A stretch of 64,000 nt of DNA, from NCBI GenBank assembly GCA_033852165.1, contig JAWSUZ010000030.1, positions 7,669 to 71,668 on the forward strand. The letters run 5' to 3'. Origin of the DNA: Agarilytica sp033852165. Lineage in GTDB: Bacteria; Pseudomonadota; Gammaproteobacteria; Pseudomonadales; Cellvibrionaceae. Both the position numbers and the translations under genes were made by a program. Positions 46,270-54,975 of this stretch are shown here, in pieces; the first letter of the stretch is position 1; the number at the start of each line of letters is the position of its first letter. The notes under the pieces are model-generated. The model saw only the letters and a list, made by a program, of their open reading frames with translations. It searched no databases and had not been told where the DNA came from.

Positions 46270-47874
46270 TTATCGAATAACTGTATATACGGATCGTGAT
46301 ATTACGCTTTGTCCAGATTCACGCCGAATGTAAAAGTTTTGAACCGAGTCATTAAAGTCTGACACTCCCTGATAATCAACCAAAAACACAATCATGTAAT
46401 ATTCATCCAGTTCAAGAACAACATTTTCTAGCGCGGTCAAATTAACTCGGTTATTTTCTATAGGCAACCAGATTAAAGTAGTCTTTGAAGGGCTAACAGC
46501 ATAAAAAAGGACTGAATCGAACGTGTTTCCACCGACACCCGAGACGAGAAGTTCTTCGGAACTTAACTCTACATCCAGAGTTGTAAAGTCAAAGGCTTCA
46601 AAATCAAAGCCGCTAGCCAATTCGGACTTCGACACCTTAATTGTATGCTGTTCAATACTTGGAGCAGAAACAAAACCACTGCCGGAAAAAAATTCTGGCA
46701 AACTCGTCACACTGAAATCAATATAATCTATCGGGAATCGAACTCTTTGACGATAATCGGAAATGGCTTCTAAATCTGGGTATGGCAGTACACTGTCTAC
46801 GATATTTGGATTAGTAAAACCCGGAATAGCTTCTAACAATTTCCCTGTAGAGTCATTTGTAATATACGCGGTATTTTGAGAATACGGAACGACAGAACTG
46901 GCTCCTGAGTACACAGGCTCATCACCAATTAATACGGACAACGCCATATCATTTAAGCCGACCACACTAACTTCACTCTCGACGGAAATAGAAACTTGAG
47001 CCGATTTTTCAATATTGTAATCGACAATATAAACGGAGTTTTGCTGTGAATCGCAGATTTCAATATTGGACCAAACCAAACCATCATTAATGGCCAGCGA
47101 GCCCAGACCTCTGTTACCACTTAAAATTAGTACAGTATTAAACGTTGAAGCTCCTGACTCGCCAGACAGTGTAATATTATATAAAGGACATTCGCAGGAA
47201 GTATTCGTTTGCGCCTCCATTTCAAAATAAAGTGAAGTCGAACGTTCTACATCGACAATGACTTCATTCGTTCCATTTTTAACGACTTTTATCGTTCGAG
47301 CCTCCTCATCACCTTGAGGGTCGATATAGTAGGTTTGCTCAATGCCATCATGCTCGATGGTGATATCATCCACATTACCTTCCGAATCATAAAAAGAAAA
47401 AACAACACTTTCTGAAACTGGGTTCCCACAATTTGTCTCGACATCCGACAAGGTAAAAGCAAAATTAACAGGATTAATGGTTAGAGCTATTGAATCCGTC
47501 GATACCGCGCCATCATCATCCTGAACACTTAAGCGAAATACCAGATCTTCTTTTGTATCAACACTTGGGGCTGAAAAAACTAAAGAAGCGCTATTTTCAC
47601 CTTCTAGCTCTACTGGCGTACCCGAAATCTGTTCCCACTCATAACTCGCAATCGAGCCATCAGAATCAGAGGCAACGCCAGCAAGCACAACATTTACACC
47701 TTCATTAACGGTAATATTTTCTCCCACGCTCACAATTGGACCCATATTAGAAGGCGTATCACTAGAGCCTCCTCCACCGCATGAAATAAGGGATATCGAA
47801 CAAAGTAAAGTCGATATCGATAGTTTCATTTTATGAGAGGGAATAACAGGAGAGAAAAATAGTTGCTTAATCAT
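46270..47874 (-). CDS. Lipoprotein with one PKD-like repeat and the same C-terminal domain
   Basis: A 534-residue paralogue of the neighbouring long PKD lipoprotein. ATG 47874 has GAGG five bases upstream and gives IKQLFFSPVIPSHKMKLSISTLLCSISLISC, in which SLISC is the lipobox; an inner ATG at 47829 would give a shorter signal peptide. One PKD-like repeat follows (NMGPIVSVGENITVNEG... LTINPVN), then the unrecognised C-terminal domain of about 400 residues (LSDVETNCGNPVSESVVFSFYDSEGNVDDITIEHDGIEQTYYIDPQ, NTSCECPLYNITLSG), ending FYIRRESGQSVISRSV. A tandem duplication followed by expansion or loss of the repeat part explains the pair. Confidence 0.83.
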   Translation of the reverse strand: MIKQLFFSPVIPSHKMKLSISTLLCSISLISCGGGGSSDTPSNMGPIVSVGENITVNEGVNVVLAGVASDSDGSIASYEWEQISGTPVELEGENSASLVFSAPSVDTKEDLVFRLSVQDDDGAVSTDSIALTINPVNFAFTLSDVETNCGNPVSESVVFSFYDSEGNVDDITIEHDGIEQTYYIDPQGDEEARTIKVVKNGTNEVIVDVERSTSLYFEMEAQTNTSCECPLYNITLSGESGASTFNTVLILSGNRGLGSLAINDGLVWSNIEICDSQQNSVYIVDYNIEKSAQVSISVESEVSVVGLNDMALSVLIGDEPVYSGASSVVPYSQNTAYITNDSTGKLLEAIPGFTNPNIVDSVLPYPDLEAISDYRQRVRFPIDYIDFSVTSLPEFFSGSGFVSAPSIEQHTIKVSKSELASGFDFEAFDFTTLDVELSSEELLVSGVGGNTFDSVLFYAVSPSKTTLIWLPIENNRVNLTALENVVLELDEYYMIVFLVDYQGVSDFNDSVQNFYIRRESGQSVISRSVYTVIR

Positions 47875-48175
47875 GATTACCTCACCGGGGCGTTTAAATT
47901 TAAAATATGGCGCGCAGTATCTCCAGCCAATCAACCAATGTCCATTACACTCAATTACGGTCATCACACCACTGTAAATACGATTAAATCGATACACCCT
48001 GAGACGCGGACCTTCACTAGAACCGAAGCATGTCAGCGCCTACTCTGACGCTTACTCCAAGACGCTCCTCTAATCACCAATATTTTATATCGATTCAGCT
48101 TGTGCTCTAATACGCTGGTAAACCGGAGCCAATATTTAGATCAACTAGAACACTTATATCAACCAGAGAGTTATT
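47875..48175. other. Intergenic region between divergent genes
   Basis: About 300 bp between the PKD lipoprotein and the next plus-strand gene, holding both promoters. The minus-strand open frame continues upstream to 47997 but those codons are unlikely to be translated. No repeat is seen. Confidence 0.5.
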
Positions 48176-48805
48176 ATGGAATTTGACACAATCTCAACCC
48201 TGGAACAATTACGCGAAATCTACGACCAGCCCATGGGCCTTTCGGTAAAAAAAGAAAAAAGTGAATTGGATGCGCTTAGCGAGCAGTTTTTACAACTGTC
48301 ACCTTTTTCAATCCTTTCAACATCAGGTAGCAGCGGCACCCATGACTGCTCACCAAGAGGGGATTATCCAGGATTCATCAAAACACTCGACAGCAATACA
48401 ATCGCAATACCCGACAGACCAGGAAATAATCGCCTAGATTGTATCAGTAATATTGTCGAGAACCCGGAGGTTGGTTTATTAGTGCTTGTCCCCGGTTTTC
48501 GTGAATGCTTGCGCATCAATGGCACAGCCAAAATCACAGTTAACCACGAACTACTTAAGCAATTTGAGTACAAGGGAAAACGTCCAAAGTCCATTATTGT
48601 CGTAACGGTAAAAGAAATATACTTCCACTGCGCTAAGTCGATTACGCGCTCTAAGTTATGGGATGTAGAGGCACTGGTCGACCGAGGTGTTATGCCGAGT
48701 TTAGGACGAATCATTTCTCAACAACTCGAAGAAAATAAAACAGAAGCTGAACTGCAGAAACTTGAAAAGTACATTGAAGATCGGGTGAAAATGACTCTGT
48801 ATTAA
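48176..48805 (+). CDS. Pyridoxamine 5'-phosphate oxidase-like FMN-binding protein
   Basis: A 209-residue split-barrel flavoprotein of the PPOX superfamily, resembling the MSMEG_1061-type group. Features are FSILSTSGSSGTHDCSPRGDYPGFIKTLDSNTIAIPDRPGNNRLDCISNIVENPEVGLLVLVPGFRECLRINGTAKI, the usual FMN/cofactor-binding strand pattern, then CAKSITRSKLW. The substrate is not known; PPOX-like proteins often act on F420, FMN or heme-like cofactors. The end overlaps the 3' end of the oxygenase gene by four bases in convergent orientation. Confidence 0.85.
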   Translation: MEFDTISTLEQLREIYDQPMGLSVKKEKSELDALSEQFLQLSPFSILSTSGSSGTHDCSPRGDYPGFIKTLDSNTIAIPDRPGNNRLDCISNIVENPEVGLLVLVPGFRECLRINGTAKITVNHELLKQFEYKGKRPKSIIVVTVKEIYFHCAKSITRSKLWDVEALVDRGVMPSLGRIISQQLEENKTEAELQKLEKYIEDRVKMTLY

Positions 48806-49491
48806 CGGGGTGGATCGACGCCATCACCGGCAGAGTTATTTACACGAAACCAGCCTGCAATACTAAAACGATCTCTCGTTGCGGGCATCACTTCATGAGG
48901 AAACTCTTCGCTTAAAAATACCACCAGAGTTCCCGCTTTCGGCAGAACACGCTCAATTACGGTCTCGCCTTTTTCGTCAAATATAATCAGCTCACCTTTA
49001 TCGTCTTGTGACCAGTCCTCGTTGAGGTAGGTCACTAGACTGAGCTTGCGATTTGATTGACCTCTGAAAGCATCAATATGTTTTTTGTAAAACTCACCGG
49101 CTTTGTAATGTGCAAAGTGACTTTCAAAAGAGAACAAGCCCAGAAATAATCGTTGATTAAGTGCGCCCTGCAAGCCTTCGGCCCACGCCAACCATTGCGA
49201 TTCTATTTCACTGTCGCCATTTATCCAGGCAATTGAATCTTGACGAATTTCGTTGTGCTTTCCATGCTCGCCTCCCCGACCAACACCGGCGGGTTTAAAT
49301 TGAGTTTCTGAAAGTTTTTTCGCGTGTTCGGAAAGAGCTTTTTGGAGTTCAACAGGTAAGGCGTCTTCAATGACGCAATAACCCTTTGCGTAAACAGCTT
49401 CGGCTATTTCATCAAATAGCTTCGTATTTTTAGAAGCCCCTGTAGCCTCCGCCCCTATTTCCCGATCAGGTTTATTCGATTGAAAAGGCAT
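48802..49491 (-). CDS. 2-oxoglutarate/Fe(II)-dependent oxygenase, prolyl 4-hydroxylase type
   Basis: A 229-residue enzyme of the 2OG-Fe(II) oxygenase superfamily. The metal ligands are His and Asp in KKHIDAFRG and the distal His in EEFPHEVMPA, and the 2OG-binding Arg is in ATRDRFSIAGWFRVN. LSLVTYLNEDWSQDDKGELIIFD is the conserved strand segment. Related proteins hydroxylate proline residues or small molecules, or act in iron acquisition (PiuC-like); I cannot pick one. It is cytoplasmic and starts 47 bp after rimO on the same strand, so it may be its partner in an operon. Confidence 0.88.
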   Translation of the reverse strand: MPFQSNKPDREIGAEATGASKNTKLFDEIAEAVYAKGYCVIEDALPVELQKALSEHAKKLSETQFKPAGVGRGGEHGKHNEIRQDSIAWINGDSEIESQWLAWAEGLQGALNQRLFLGLFSFESHFAHYKAGEFYKKHIDAFRGQSNRKLSLVTYLNEDWSQDDKGELIIFDEKGETVIERVLPKAGTLVVFLSEEFPHEVMPATRDRFSIAGWFRVNNSAGDGVDPPR

Positions 49492-49538
49492 AGGGGTATC
49501 CGGAAGATGGGGTCATATAGGCAGAAAAAGGAATACTT

Positions 49539-50885
49539 TTATTTAGCGCCTTTTAACTGGCCCCATAAATCATATTCATCGGAGTGAGTGATTTCAACAT
49601 CGACGATATCACCTGGAGAAAGGGAGAATTCTTCATTTAGATAAACAGCGCCGTCAATTTCAGGAGCGTCGCCTTGGGTACGACCAACTGCTCCTTCATC
49701 GTCCACTTCGTCAATAAGAACGGGCATGGTTTTTCCCACTTTTTTACTCAGCTTTTCTGTTGAGATACCTTGTTGTTTTTCCATAAACTGCTCCCAACGT
49801 TCTTGCTTGATTTCATCGGGAACGGGATTGCCAATTTCGTTGGCTTTTGCACCCTCTACGGGAGAGTATTGAAAACAACCCACGCGGTCTAGCTGGGCTT
49901 CGTCTAACCAATCGAGAAGAATTTTAAAATCATCATCGGTCTCGCCAGGGAAGCCAACAATAAATGTTGAACGCAGAGTAATGTCAGGACAGATGTCTCG
50001 CCAAACACGAATACGATCAAGAGTCTTTTCTTGGTGAGCCGGGCGACGCATATTTTTCAATACGGATGGACTCGCGTGCTGAAAGGGAATATCCAAATAA
50101 GGCAGAATCTTACCTTCGGCCATTAGGGGAATAATCTTATCCACGTGCGGGTAGGGGTAAACGTAATGCAAGCGTACCCAAGCGCCTAAATCGCCCATGG
50201 CATCACACATATCGAGCATTTTTGATTTAACCGGACGCCCTTGCCAAAAACCTGTGCGGTATTTGATATCCACACCGTAGGCCGAGGTATCTTGGGAAAT
50301 CACCAACAGCTCTTTTGTTCCCGCTCGAACTAAGCGCTCGGCTTCATCAAGCACATCACCAATCGGGCGACTCACTAAGTCCCCACGCAATGACGGAATA
50401 ATGCAGAAACTGCAGCGATGGTTACAACCTTCGGAAATTTTCAAATACGAATAATGACGAGGCGTTAGCTTCACCCCCTGCTCAGGAACTAGATCAATGT
50501 AGGGGTCGTGTTTTTGTTTCGCCGGGGCTGGCACATGTTGATGTACCGCTGTCACAACTTCTTCATATTGCGCAGGTCCGCTCACCGCAAGCACGTTGGG
50601 ATGCACGCTTAGAATTTCATTTTCGTCTTTGCCCATACAGCCGGTTACGATGACCTTGCCGTTTGCTGCGCAGGCCTCTCCAATTGCATCAAGAGACTCT
50701 TTCTTTGCGCTATCGATAAAGCCGCAGGTATTCACCACTACGACATCAGCATTTTCATAGGTTGGCGATACTTCGTATCCGTCTATTCTAAGCTGGGTGA
50801 GAATACGTTCGGAGTCGACCAGGGCTTTAGGACAACCGAGGCTAACAAAGCCGACTTTGGGTTTACTGGGTGTAGATTCTGACAT
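49539..50885 (-). CDS. rimO: Ribosomal protein S12 methylthiotransferase
   Basis: RimO, a radical-SAM enzyme that adds a methylthio group to Asp88 (E. coli numbering) of ribosomal protein S12. The protein (448 residues from ATG 50885) begins KVGFVSLGCPKALVDSERIL, has the N-terminal iron-sulfur cysteines (GCPKA, NTCGFID, TGCMGKDE), the radical SAM motif CNHRCSFCIIPSLRG, the SAM-binding strand later and a C-terminal TRAM domain (GKTMPVLIDEVDDEGAVGRTQGDAPEIDGAVYL). Longer open frame to 50963 is not conserved in the family. It is probably the upstream gene of the 2OG-oxygenase. Confidence 0.95.
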   Translation of the reverse strand: MSESTPSKPKVGFVSLGCPKALVDSERILTQLRIDGYEVSPTYENADVVVVNTCGFIDSAKKESLDAIGEACAANGKVIVTGCMGKDENEILSVHPNVLAVSGPAQYEEVVTAVHQHVPAPAKQKHDPYIDLVPEQGVKLTPRHYSYLKISEGCNHRCSFCIIPSLRGDLVSRPIGDVLDEAERLVRAGTKELLVISQDTSAYGVDIKYRTGFWQGRPVKSKMLDMCDAMGDLGAWVRLHYVYPYPHVDKIIPLMAEGKILPYLDIPFQHASPSVLKNMRRPAHQEKTLDRIRVWRDICPDITLRSTFIVGFPGETDDDFKILLDWLDEAQLDRVGCFQYSPVEGAKANEIGNPVPDEIKQERWEQFMEKQQGISTEKLSKKVGKTMPVLIDEVDDEGAVGRTQGDAPEIDGAVYLNEEFSLSPGDIVDVEITHSDEYDLWGQLKGAK

Positions 50886-51033
50886 GGAGTACCGTATGTA
50901 ATGGGGGCTTTCAATGGAGCGCATTGTACATAAGTCCCGCGACTGGAGCCATGCTACCTTCACATCCCGTCAATCCGTATCAATGTTGTTGTGGGAATAA
51001 GGTAGCTGCAGCACTGAAGCTACGTGGGGATCA

Positions 51034-51142
51034 TGGGGTCAGAGTCATTGATTTACGTTGATTGTTTTTTATTCAGAGATTGGCCTTATCCGCTCGCCTA
51101 CCTCAATGCCGACTACAGCAAAAATCAATGAGTCCGACCCCA
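51034..51142. repeat. REP/RAYT-like inverted repeat between rimO and the tetR-like gene
   Basis: A 109-bp element with 21-bp ends matching at 19 positions: TGGGGTCAGAGTCATTGAT at the left (51034 on) and its complement, ending ATCAATGAGTCCGACCCCA, at the right (51122-51142). The shape and the GGGGTC-ATTGAT core resemble REP sequences associated with REP-type tyrosine transposases in gammaproteobacteria. It has no coding content. Confidence 0.6.
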
Positions 51143-51222
51143 GTCTGTGTCGCCTCCAACCCTTAGACGGTATCGCAGACACCACCCGAAGCACGGAAAA
51201 AACGCGCAGACATCTACTTACT

Positions 51223-51822
51223 TCAGGAACACGTCACCACATCACACCCGTCACCCAGCATCCTCATCGCTTCCGCTTTACAATTATCCAGCAATTCCCC
51301 AACCAGGCTTTCATCATCCAGCGCTCTGGCCACTGCTACAGCCCCGATGAGCATGGACGTTGCGGCCATTACGTTCTTCTTCTCTGCCGCTGCACCTTGC
51401 GCATAACGGCTTATCAACTGTGTCATATTTCGAAAAGCATCGGTGTAGGCGCTACGTACGGAGCCTTCCCTAATCGCCACATCCGTCACCAAAAAAGCTA
51501 AGGGGCAGGAATTTTCATTTTTTTGCTGTATGTGATCTTCGTGCAAATACCCCCTTAACAGGACTTTCATCCACGATTTCTCTGTCGTCTTTTCTGGCTT
51601 ACTGTATCGAATTCGGGTTTTCTCTGCGGCATGGACCAAGGCTTCCTGATAGAGCTGGCTCTTGCTTGGAAAGTGCGCGTAAAAGGCGCCACGCGTCATA
51701 TCTGCTCCTGCCATGATCTCGTCGATGGTGGTGACTTCAAAACCTTTTTGGGTAAATAGAGCAAAGGCGCTTTCGAGTATTCGGATTCGACTTTCGTGTT
51801 TGTGATCTTTTGAGTAAGGCAT
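51223..51822 (-). CDS. TetR family transcriptional regulator
   Basis: A 199-residue TetR-type repressor. The N-terminus KDHKHESRIRILESAFALFTQKGFEVTTIDEIMAGADMTRGAFYAHFPSKSQLYQEAL is a canonical HTH of this family. The C-terminal ligand domain is less conserved, with FLVTDVAIREGSVRSAYTDAF and CKAEAMRMLGDG. It diverges from the SDR oxidoreductase gene, with a 32-bp palindrome between them that is likely its operator, so it probably represses itself and the reductase. The inducer is unknown. Confidence 0.9.
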   Translation of the reverse strand: MPYSKDHKHESRIRILESAFALFTQKGFEVTTIDEIMAGADMTRGAFYAHFPSKSQLYQEALVHAAEKTRIRYSKPEKTTEKSWMKVLLRGYLHEDHIQQKNENSCPLAFLVTDVAIREGSVRSAYTDAFRNMTQLISRYAQGAAAEKKNVMAATSMLIGAVAVARALDDESLVGELLDNCKAEAMRMLGDGCDVVTCS

Positions 51823-51881
51823 TACTGCTAGTCCGTACCGTGGAAGTAAATGAAATAAAGGCCTAAATGCATTTTAATCAT

Positions 51882-51913
51882 AATCTATATATGTTCTTGA
51901 ACATATATAGATT
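51882..51913. promoter_or_regulatory. TetR operator palindrome
   Basis: Perfect 15-bp arms, AATCTATATATGTTC (51882-51896) and GAACATATATAGATT (51899-51913), around a TT centre. It lies between the divergent tetR-like and SDR genes, 60 bp from each, in the position expected for a shared operator. The perfect arms are a strong sign of a bound dimer. Confidence 0.85.
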
Positions 51914-51972
51914 CCATTTAGCATTCATCATCGTTAAGCCAATCGGCGTAATCAAAAATGGATATATAAAAG

Positions 51973-52707
51973 ATGAAACAACTGACTGGAAAAGTAGCTT
52001 TAGTAACCGGGGCATCACGGGGTATTGGTGCCGAAGTGGCTGTAGGCCTCGCAACCAAAGGCGCCGATGTCGCTATCAATTATCGCAGCAAGGCTTCCCG
52101 TGCAGAATCCGTTGCCGAACGCGTTCATGCATTAGAAGCTACATCGCTGTTGGCCCAAGCCGATATTTGCGAGCTAAACGACCTCAACCGAATGTACCAA
52201 AGCATAAACGAAGAGATGGGAAAGCTCGATATCCTAATTCTCAATGCCAGCGGTGGCTTAGAAAAAGGCAAGGACAAAGACTATGCCATGCACCTCAACC
52301 ACGACGCTCAGTGCCAACTTGTCGACGGCGCACTTCCCCTTATGGCAGAAGGAGGGGAGATTATTTTTGTGACCAGCCACTTGGCCCACTTCTATGGCGA
52401 GAAACCCGTATACGAAGGCTATAAATCTGTTGCGGCCAGCAAGCACGCAGGCGAACAAGCGTTAAAACAACGCATTCCCGAATTTTCACAAAAAGGAATA
52501 CGCTTTCAAATTGTAAGCGGTGATCTTATCGAAGGGACCATTACACCTAAACTCATGCAACGCGGGAATCGGGGCTTGATTGAAGAAAGGCGAGAAAAGG
52601 CGGGATCACTTCCAACCATTCACGAGTTTGCAGCGGCGATTGTGGAAGCTGCGACCAATAAGGAGCGCCTAACAGGTTCGGTTATTTATGTGGGGAATAC
52701 GGATTAA
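51973..52707 (+). CDS. SDR family oxidoreductase
   Basis: A 244-residue short-chain dehydrogenase/reductase. Cofactor site ALVTGASRGIGAEVAVGLA with the Gly-rich motif, NYRSKAS, and NAS (LILNASGG) are typical of NAD(P)-binding SDRs. The catalytic region reads IIFVTSHLAHFYGEKPVYEGYKSVAASKHAGEQAL, in which the Ser is at VTSH and the Tyr/Lys pair could be YEGYK or be shifted, so the active site differs slightly from the classical YxxxK with SK. It is controlled by the divergent TetR gene. The substrate is unknown. Confidence 0.88.
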   Translation: MKQLTGKVALVTGASRGIGAEVAVGLATKGADVAINYRSKASRAESVAERVHALEATSLLAQADICELNDLNRMYQSINEEMGKLDILILNASGGLEKGKDKDYAMHLNHDAQCQLVDGALPLMAEGGEIIFVTSHLAHFYGEKPVYEGYKSVAASKHAGEQALKQRIPEFSQKGIRFQIVSGDLIEGTITPKLMQRGNRGLIEERREKAGSLPTIHEFAAAIVEAATNKERLTGSVIYVGNTD

Positions 52708-52791
52708 GCATTGTCATTTGAGCATTTGAAACCCCGGTAGGTTAAACGGGAGAAAAAGAGCTGCAAGTAAATGAGCGAACAACCCTCTCTT

Positions 52792-53649
52792 TTACTCCTC
52801 TTCCTCCTGCTCACGCACCCTTTCAATCCGCGCCTGCTCTTCAGCCATAACAGCTTTGATTTCGAGCATCACAGAATCAACATCGGCGTCATCTCTCTCT
52901 TCGAAAAATCTGCCCGTTAGCTCTAGATCTAGGTGTAATTCACCATCTTCGAACAAGGCCCAAATTTCTTTCGCATACTGAGTCTCGAGAATTTCTGGGG
53001 CAAACTGACCGTAATAAGAGGTCATGTTGGCAATATCACGCTCTAGCATGGATTGTGCGTTGTTATTAGCTGCTGCATCCACCGCTTGTGGTAAGTCGAT
53101 GATCACAGGGCCGTATTCATCGACCAACACATTGAACTCAGAAAGATCCCCGTGAACAATACCGGCGCAAAGCATGCGCATAACGTAATGCATCACTACC
53201 GCGTGATCTTCAACAGCTTGTTCAGCCGACATAGCCACATCATTAAGGCGCGGAGCGACATCACCGTCTTCATCGGTGATCAACTCCATCAATAACACAC
53301 CATCGAAGCAACCGTAGGCCTTGGGAACACGTACTCCCGCAGCATCTAATTTATACAAAGCATCTACTTCGGCACTTTGCCACGCTTCTTCTTGCTGCTT
53401 TTGACCAAACTTTGAGCCTTTTTGAATGGCTCGAGCACGGCGACTGTTACGGTGCTTACGCCCCTCTTGGTACAGAACGGCTTTTTTAAAGCTACGCTTT
53501 AGGGCGTCTTTGTAGACTTTTACGCATCGGATTTCTTCGCCACAACGGACGATATACACGGTGGCCTCTTTACCACTCATGAGCTGTCGAACAACTTCGT
53601 CCACGAGACCGAGATCAATTAAAGGCAGGATTCTTTTTGGTATTTTCAT
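52792..53649 (-). CDS. RIO1-type serine protein kinase (PA4780-like)
   Basis: A 285-residue RIO-family atypical kinase. Features: VVRQLMSGKEATVYIVRCGEEIRCVKVYKD, an N-lobe with the ATP-binding residues (Lys in CVKVYKD), VPKAYGCFDGVLLMELI hinge, GIVHGDLSEFNVLVDEYG catalytic loop and VIIDLPQAVDAAANNN as the metal-binding segment. The bacterial RIO kinases of this kind resemble P. aeruginosa PA4780; their substrates are little known. The acidic C-terminus ends EQEEEE. It converges with the SDR gene. Confidence 0.92.
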   Translation of the reverse strand: MKIPKRILPLIDLGLVDEVVRQLMSGKEATVYIVRCGEEIRCVKVYKDALKRSFKKAVLYQEGRKHRNSRRARAIQKGSKFGQKQQEEAWQSAEVDALYKLDAAGVRVPKAYGCFDGVLLMELITDEDGDVAPRLNDVAMSAEQAVEDHAVVMHYVMRMLCAGIVHGDLSEFNVLVDEYGPVIIDLPQAVDAAANNNAQSMLERDIANMTSYYGQFAPEILETQYAKEIWALFEDGELHLDLELTGRFFEERDDADVDSVMLEIKAVMAEEQARIERVREQEEEE

Positions 53650-53906
53650 GCGTTATTAACGACTTTTTCTCGTCGCAGAAAGGTTTAAAGGCTTCAGTAA
53701 GCTGGGAATTGGCAGGAAAACCAAAGGTTCGGCGTAAAACATACTCCTGTCATCACCCAGCTAAGCAATTGCTGATAATAAGGGCGACATTGTACAGGTT
53801 TCAGCAAAACAAAAAACCGCCAGTCCGGTAAGCCGCTTTCTTTTCTTCTGCATCGCCCACGCCCCCCAATGCTGTTGACTTAAGCGTTACGAGATAGTTT
53901 TACCCT

Positions 53907-54069
53907 CGTAGCTCGAAAAAACGAAGCGCCTTCCGACATTTGTAGCCCAATCTACATCCAGTCCTATTAACAACCACAATAACTGGAACCCAGTTCCCTA
54001 GCCCAAAGATGTTGAGTTGGCTGTTTGTATTGGGCAATGGGGGAAGGCGCTTCGCTTTTCCACCCGACA
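53907..54069. repeat. Inverted-repeat element, second copy of the tatD-end family
   Basis: About 160 bp with perfect 13-bp arms, CGAAGCGCCTTCC (53922-53934) and GGAAGGCGCTTCG (54042-54054). Outer flanks CGTAGCTCGAAAAAA on the left and CTTTTCCACCCGAC on the right agree with the element at 14125-14291. The interior differs between the copies, so the ends are what is conserved. Confidence 0.7.
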
Positions 54070-54160
54070 ACCTAAGGCAATTATTCTTAAGTCAGCAACA
54101 TTGCCTCCCCTCCCCCACAATCAGGCCTTTACCGAAACCCCTCCCCCAGATATATTCTGC

Positions 54161-54188
54161 GTAACCCGTAACCCGTAACCCGTAACCC
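54161..54188. repeat. Heptamer tandem repeat (GTAACCC)x4 upstream of cmoM
   Basis: Four exact copies of GTAACCC end 7 bp before the annotated cmoM start, where a ribosome binding site would lie. No Shine-Dalgarno sequence is seen elsewhere near the start codon. Confidence 0.9.
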
Positions 54189-54195
54189 AAATTAT

Positions 54196-54975
54196 ATGCC
54201 CAAGCCCCACAGTACTGATCAAGACATGAACTTCGACGATTTGAGCCATCACTTTGAGCGCAATATTTATGGAGGCTTAAAAGGTCGAATTCGCTTAGAG
54301 GTGCTTAATCGTGATTTATCAGAATACTTAAATACGGACAGTCCGCTGGAAATCATCGATGCAGGGGGCGGGCAGGGGCAGTTTTCGCTATCGCTGGCCG
54401 AAAACGGCCATCGGGTGACCCTCTGTGACATATCTGAAGAGATGCTAACCCTCGCAAGAAAAGGCGCGGATGAAAAACAGATAGAAACAATGCGTTTTCT
54501 TCATTGCCCCATCCAAGAACTCAGCGCTCATATTGACCAACCCGCCGACCTGCTTTTGTGCCACGCACTCATGGAGTGGATGACTCAACCCGAAACAGCT
54601 CTAGGCCACCTGATGCCGTGTTTGAAAAAGGGGGGAATATTGTCTCTCGCATTTTTTAACATCAAATCGCTTATTTATAAAAATTTGCTGCGCGCGAACT
54701 ACCTAAAAGTCGAATCCAATAATTATGTCGGTATGGAAGGCAGCTTAACGCCGATCAACCCACTCGCCATCGAAGACGTCTTGGAATGGTGTGAAAGCCA
54801 TAATTTAACCGTCCTCTCCCACAGTGGCATTCGGGTGTTTCACGACTACATTGGCGATAAAGCTAGACGCGCCCGACACCCTGAATCCGTTGTCGAAATG
54901 GAATTAAAATTTTCCCAAGAAGAGCCTTATCGATCTCTAGGGCGCTACATACATATCGTTGCGCAAAAGAACTAA
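54196..54975 (+). CDS. cmoM: tRNA 5-carboxymethoxyuridine methyltransferase (CmoM/SmtA)
   Basis: A 259-residue SAM-dependent methyltransferase that makes the methyl ester of cmo5U at tRNA position 34 in CmoM-type family members. NFDDLSHHFERNIYGGLKGRIRLEVLNRDL is the typical start; the SAM site is IIDAGGGQGQFSLSLAENGHRVTLCDISEEML. CHALMEWMTQPETALG and LSLAFFNIKSLIYKNLLRANY complete the pattern. An inner ATG at 54226 matches the usual start of shorter family members better but lacks a site; the start choice stays uncertain. The GTAACCC tract just upstream may affect its translation. Confidence 0.9.
   Translation: MPKPHSTDQDMNFDDLSHHFERNIYGGLKGRIRLEVLNRDLSEYLNTDSPLEIIDAGGGQGQFSLSLAENGHRVTLCDISEEMLTLARKGADEKQIETMRFLHCPIQELSAHIDQPADLLLCHALMEWMTQPETALGHLMPCLKKGGILSLAFFNIKSLIYKNLLRANYLKVESNNYVGMEGSLTPINPLAIEDVLEWCESHNLTVLSHSGIRVFHDYIGDKARRARHPESVVEMELKFSQEEPYRSLGRYIHIVAQKN

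Larger units (their letters stand above)
53650..54195. other. Intergenic region with two repeat structures
   Basis: About 550 bp. It contains the inverted-repeat element at 53907-54069 and the GTAACCC heptamer tract just before cmoM, both listed separately. The remainder is AT- and C-rich and without a supported gene. Confidence 0.6.

Noticed and set aside
51058..51501. Plus-strand open frame of 147 codons
   Set aside because: It crosses a non-coding inverted repeat and the antisense strand of the tetR-like gene.
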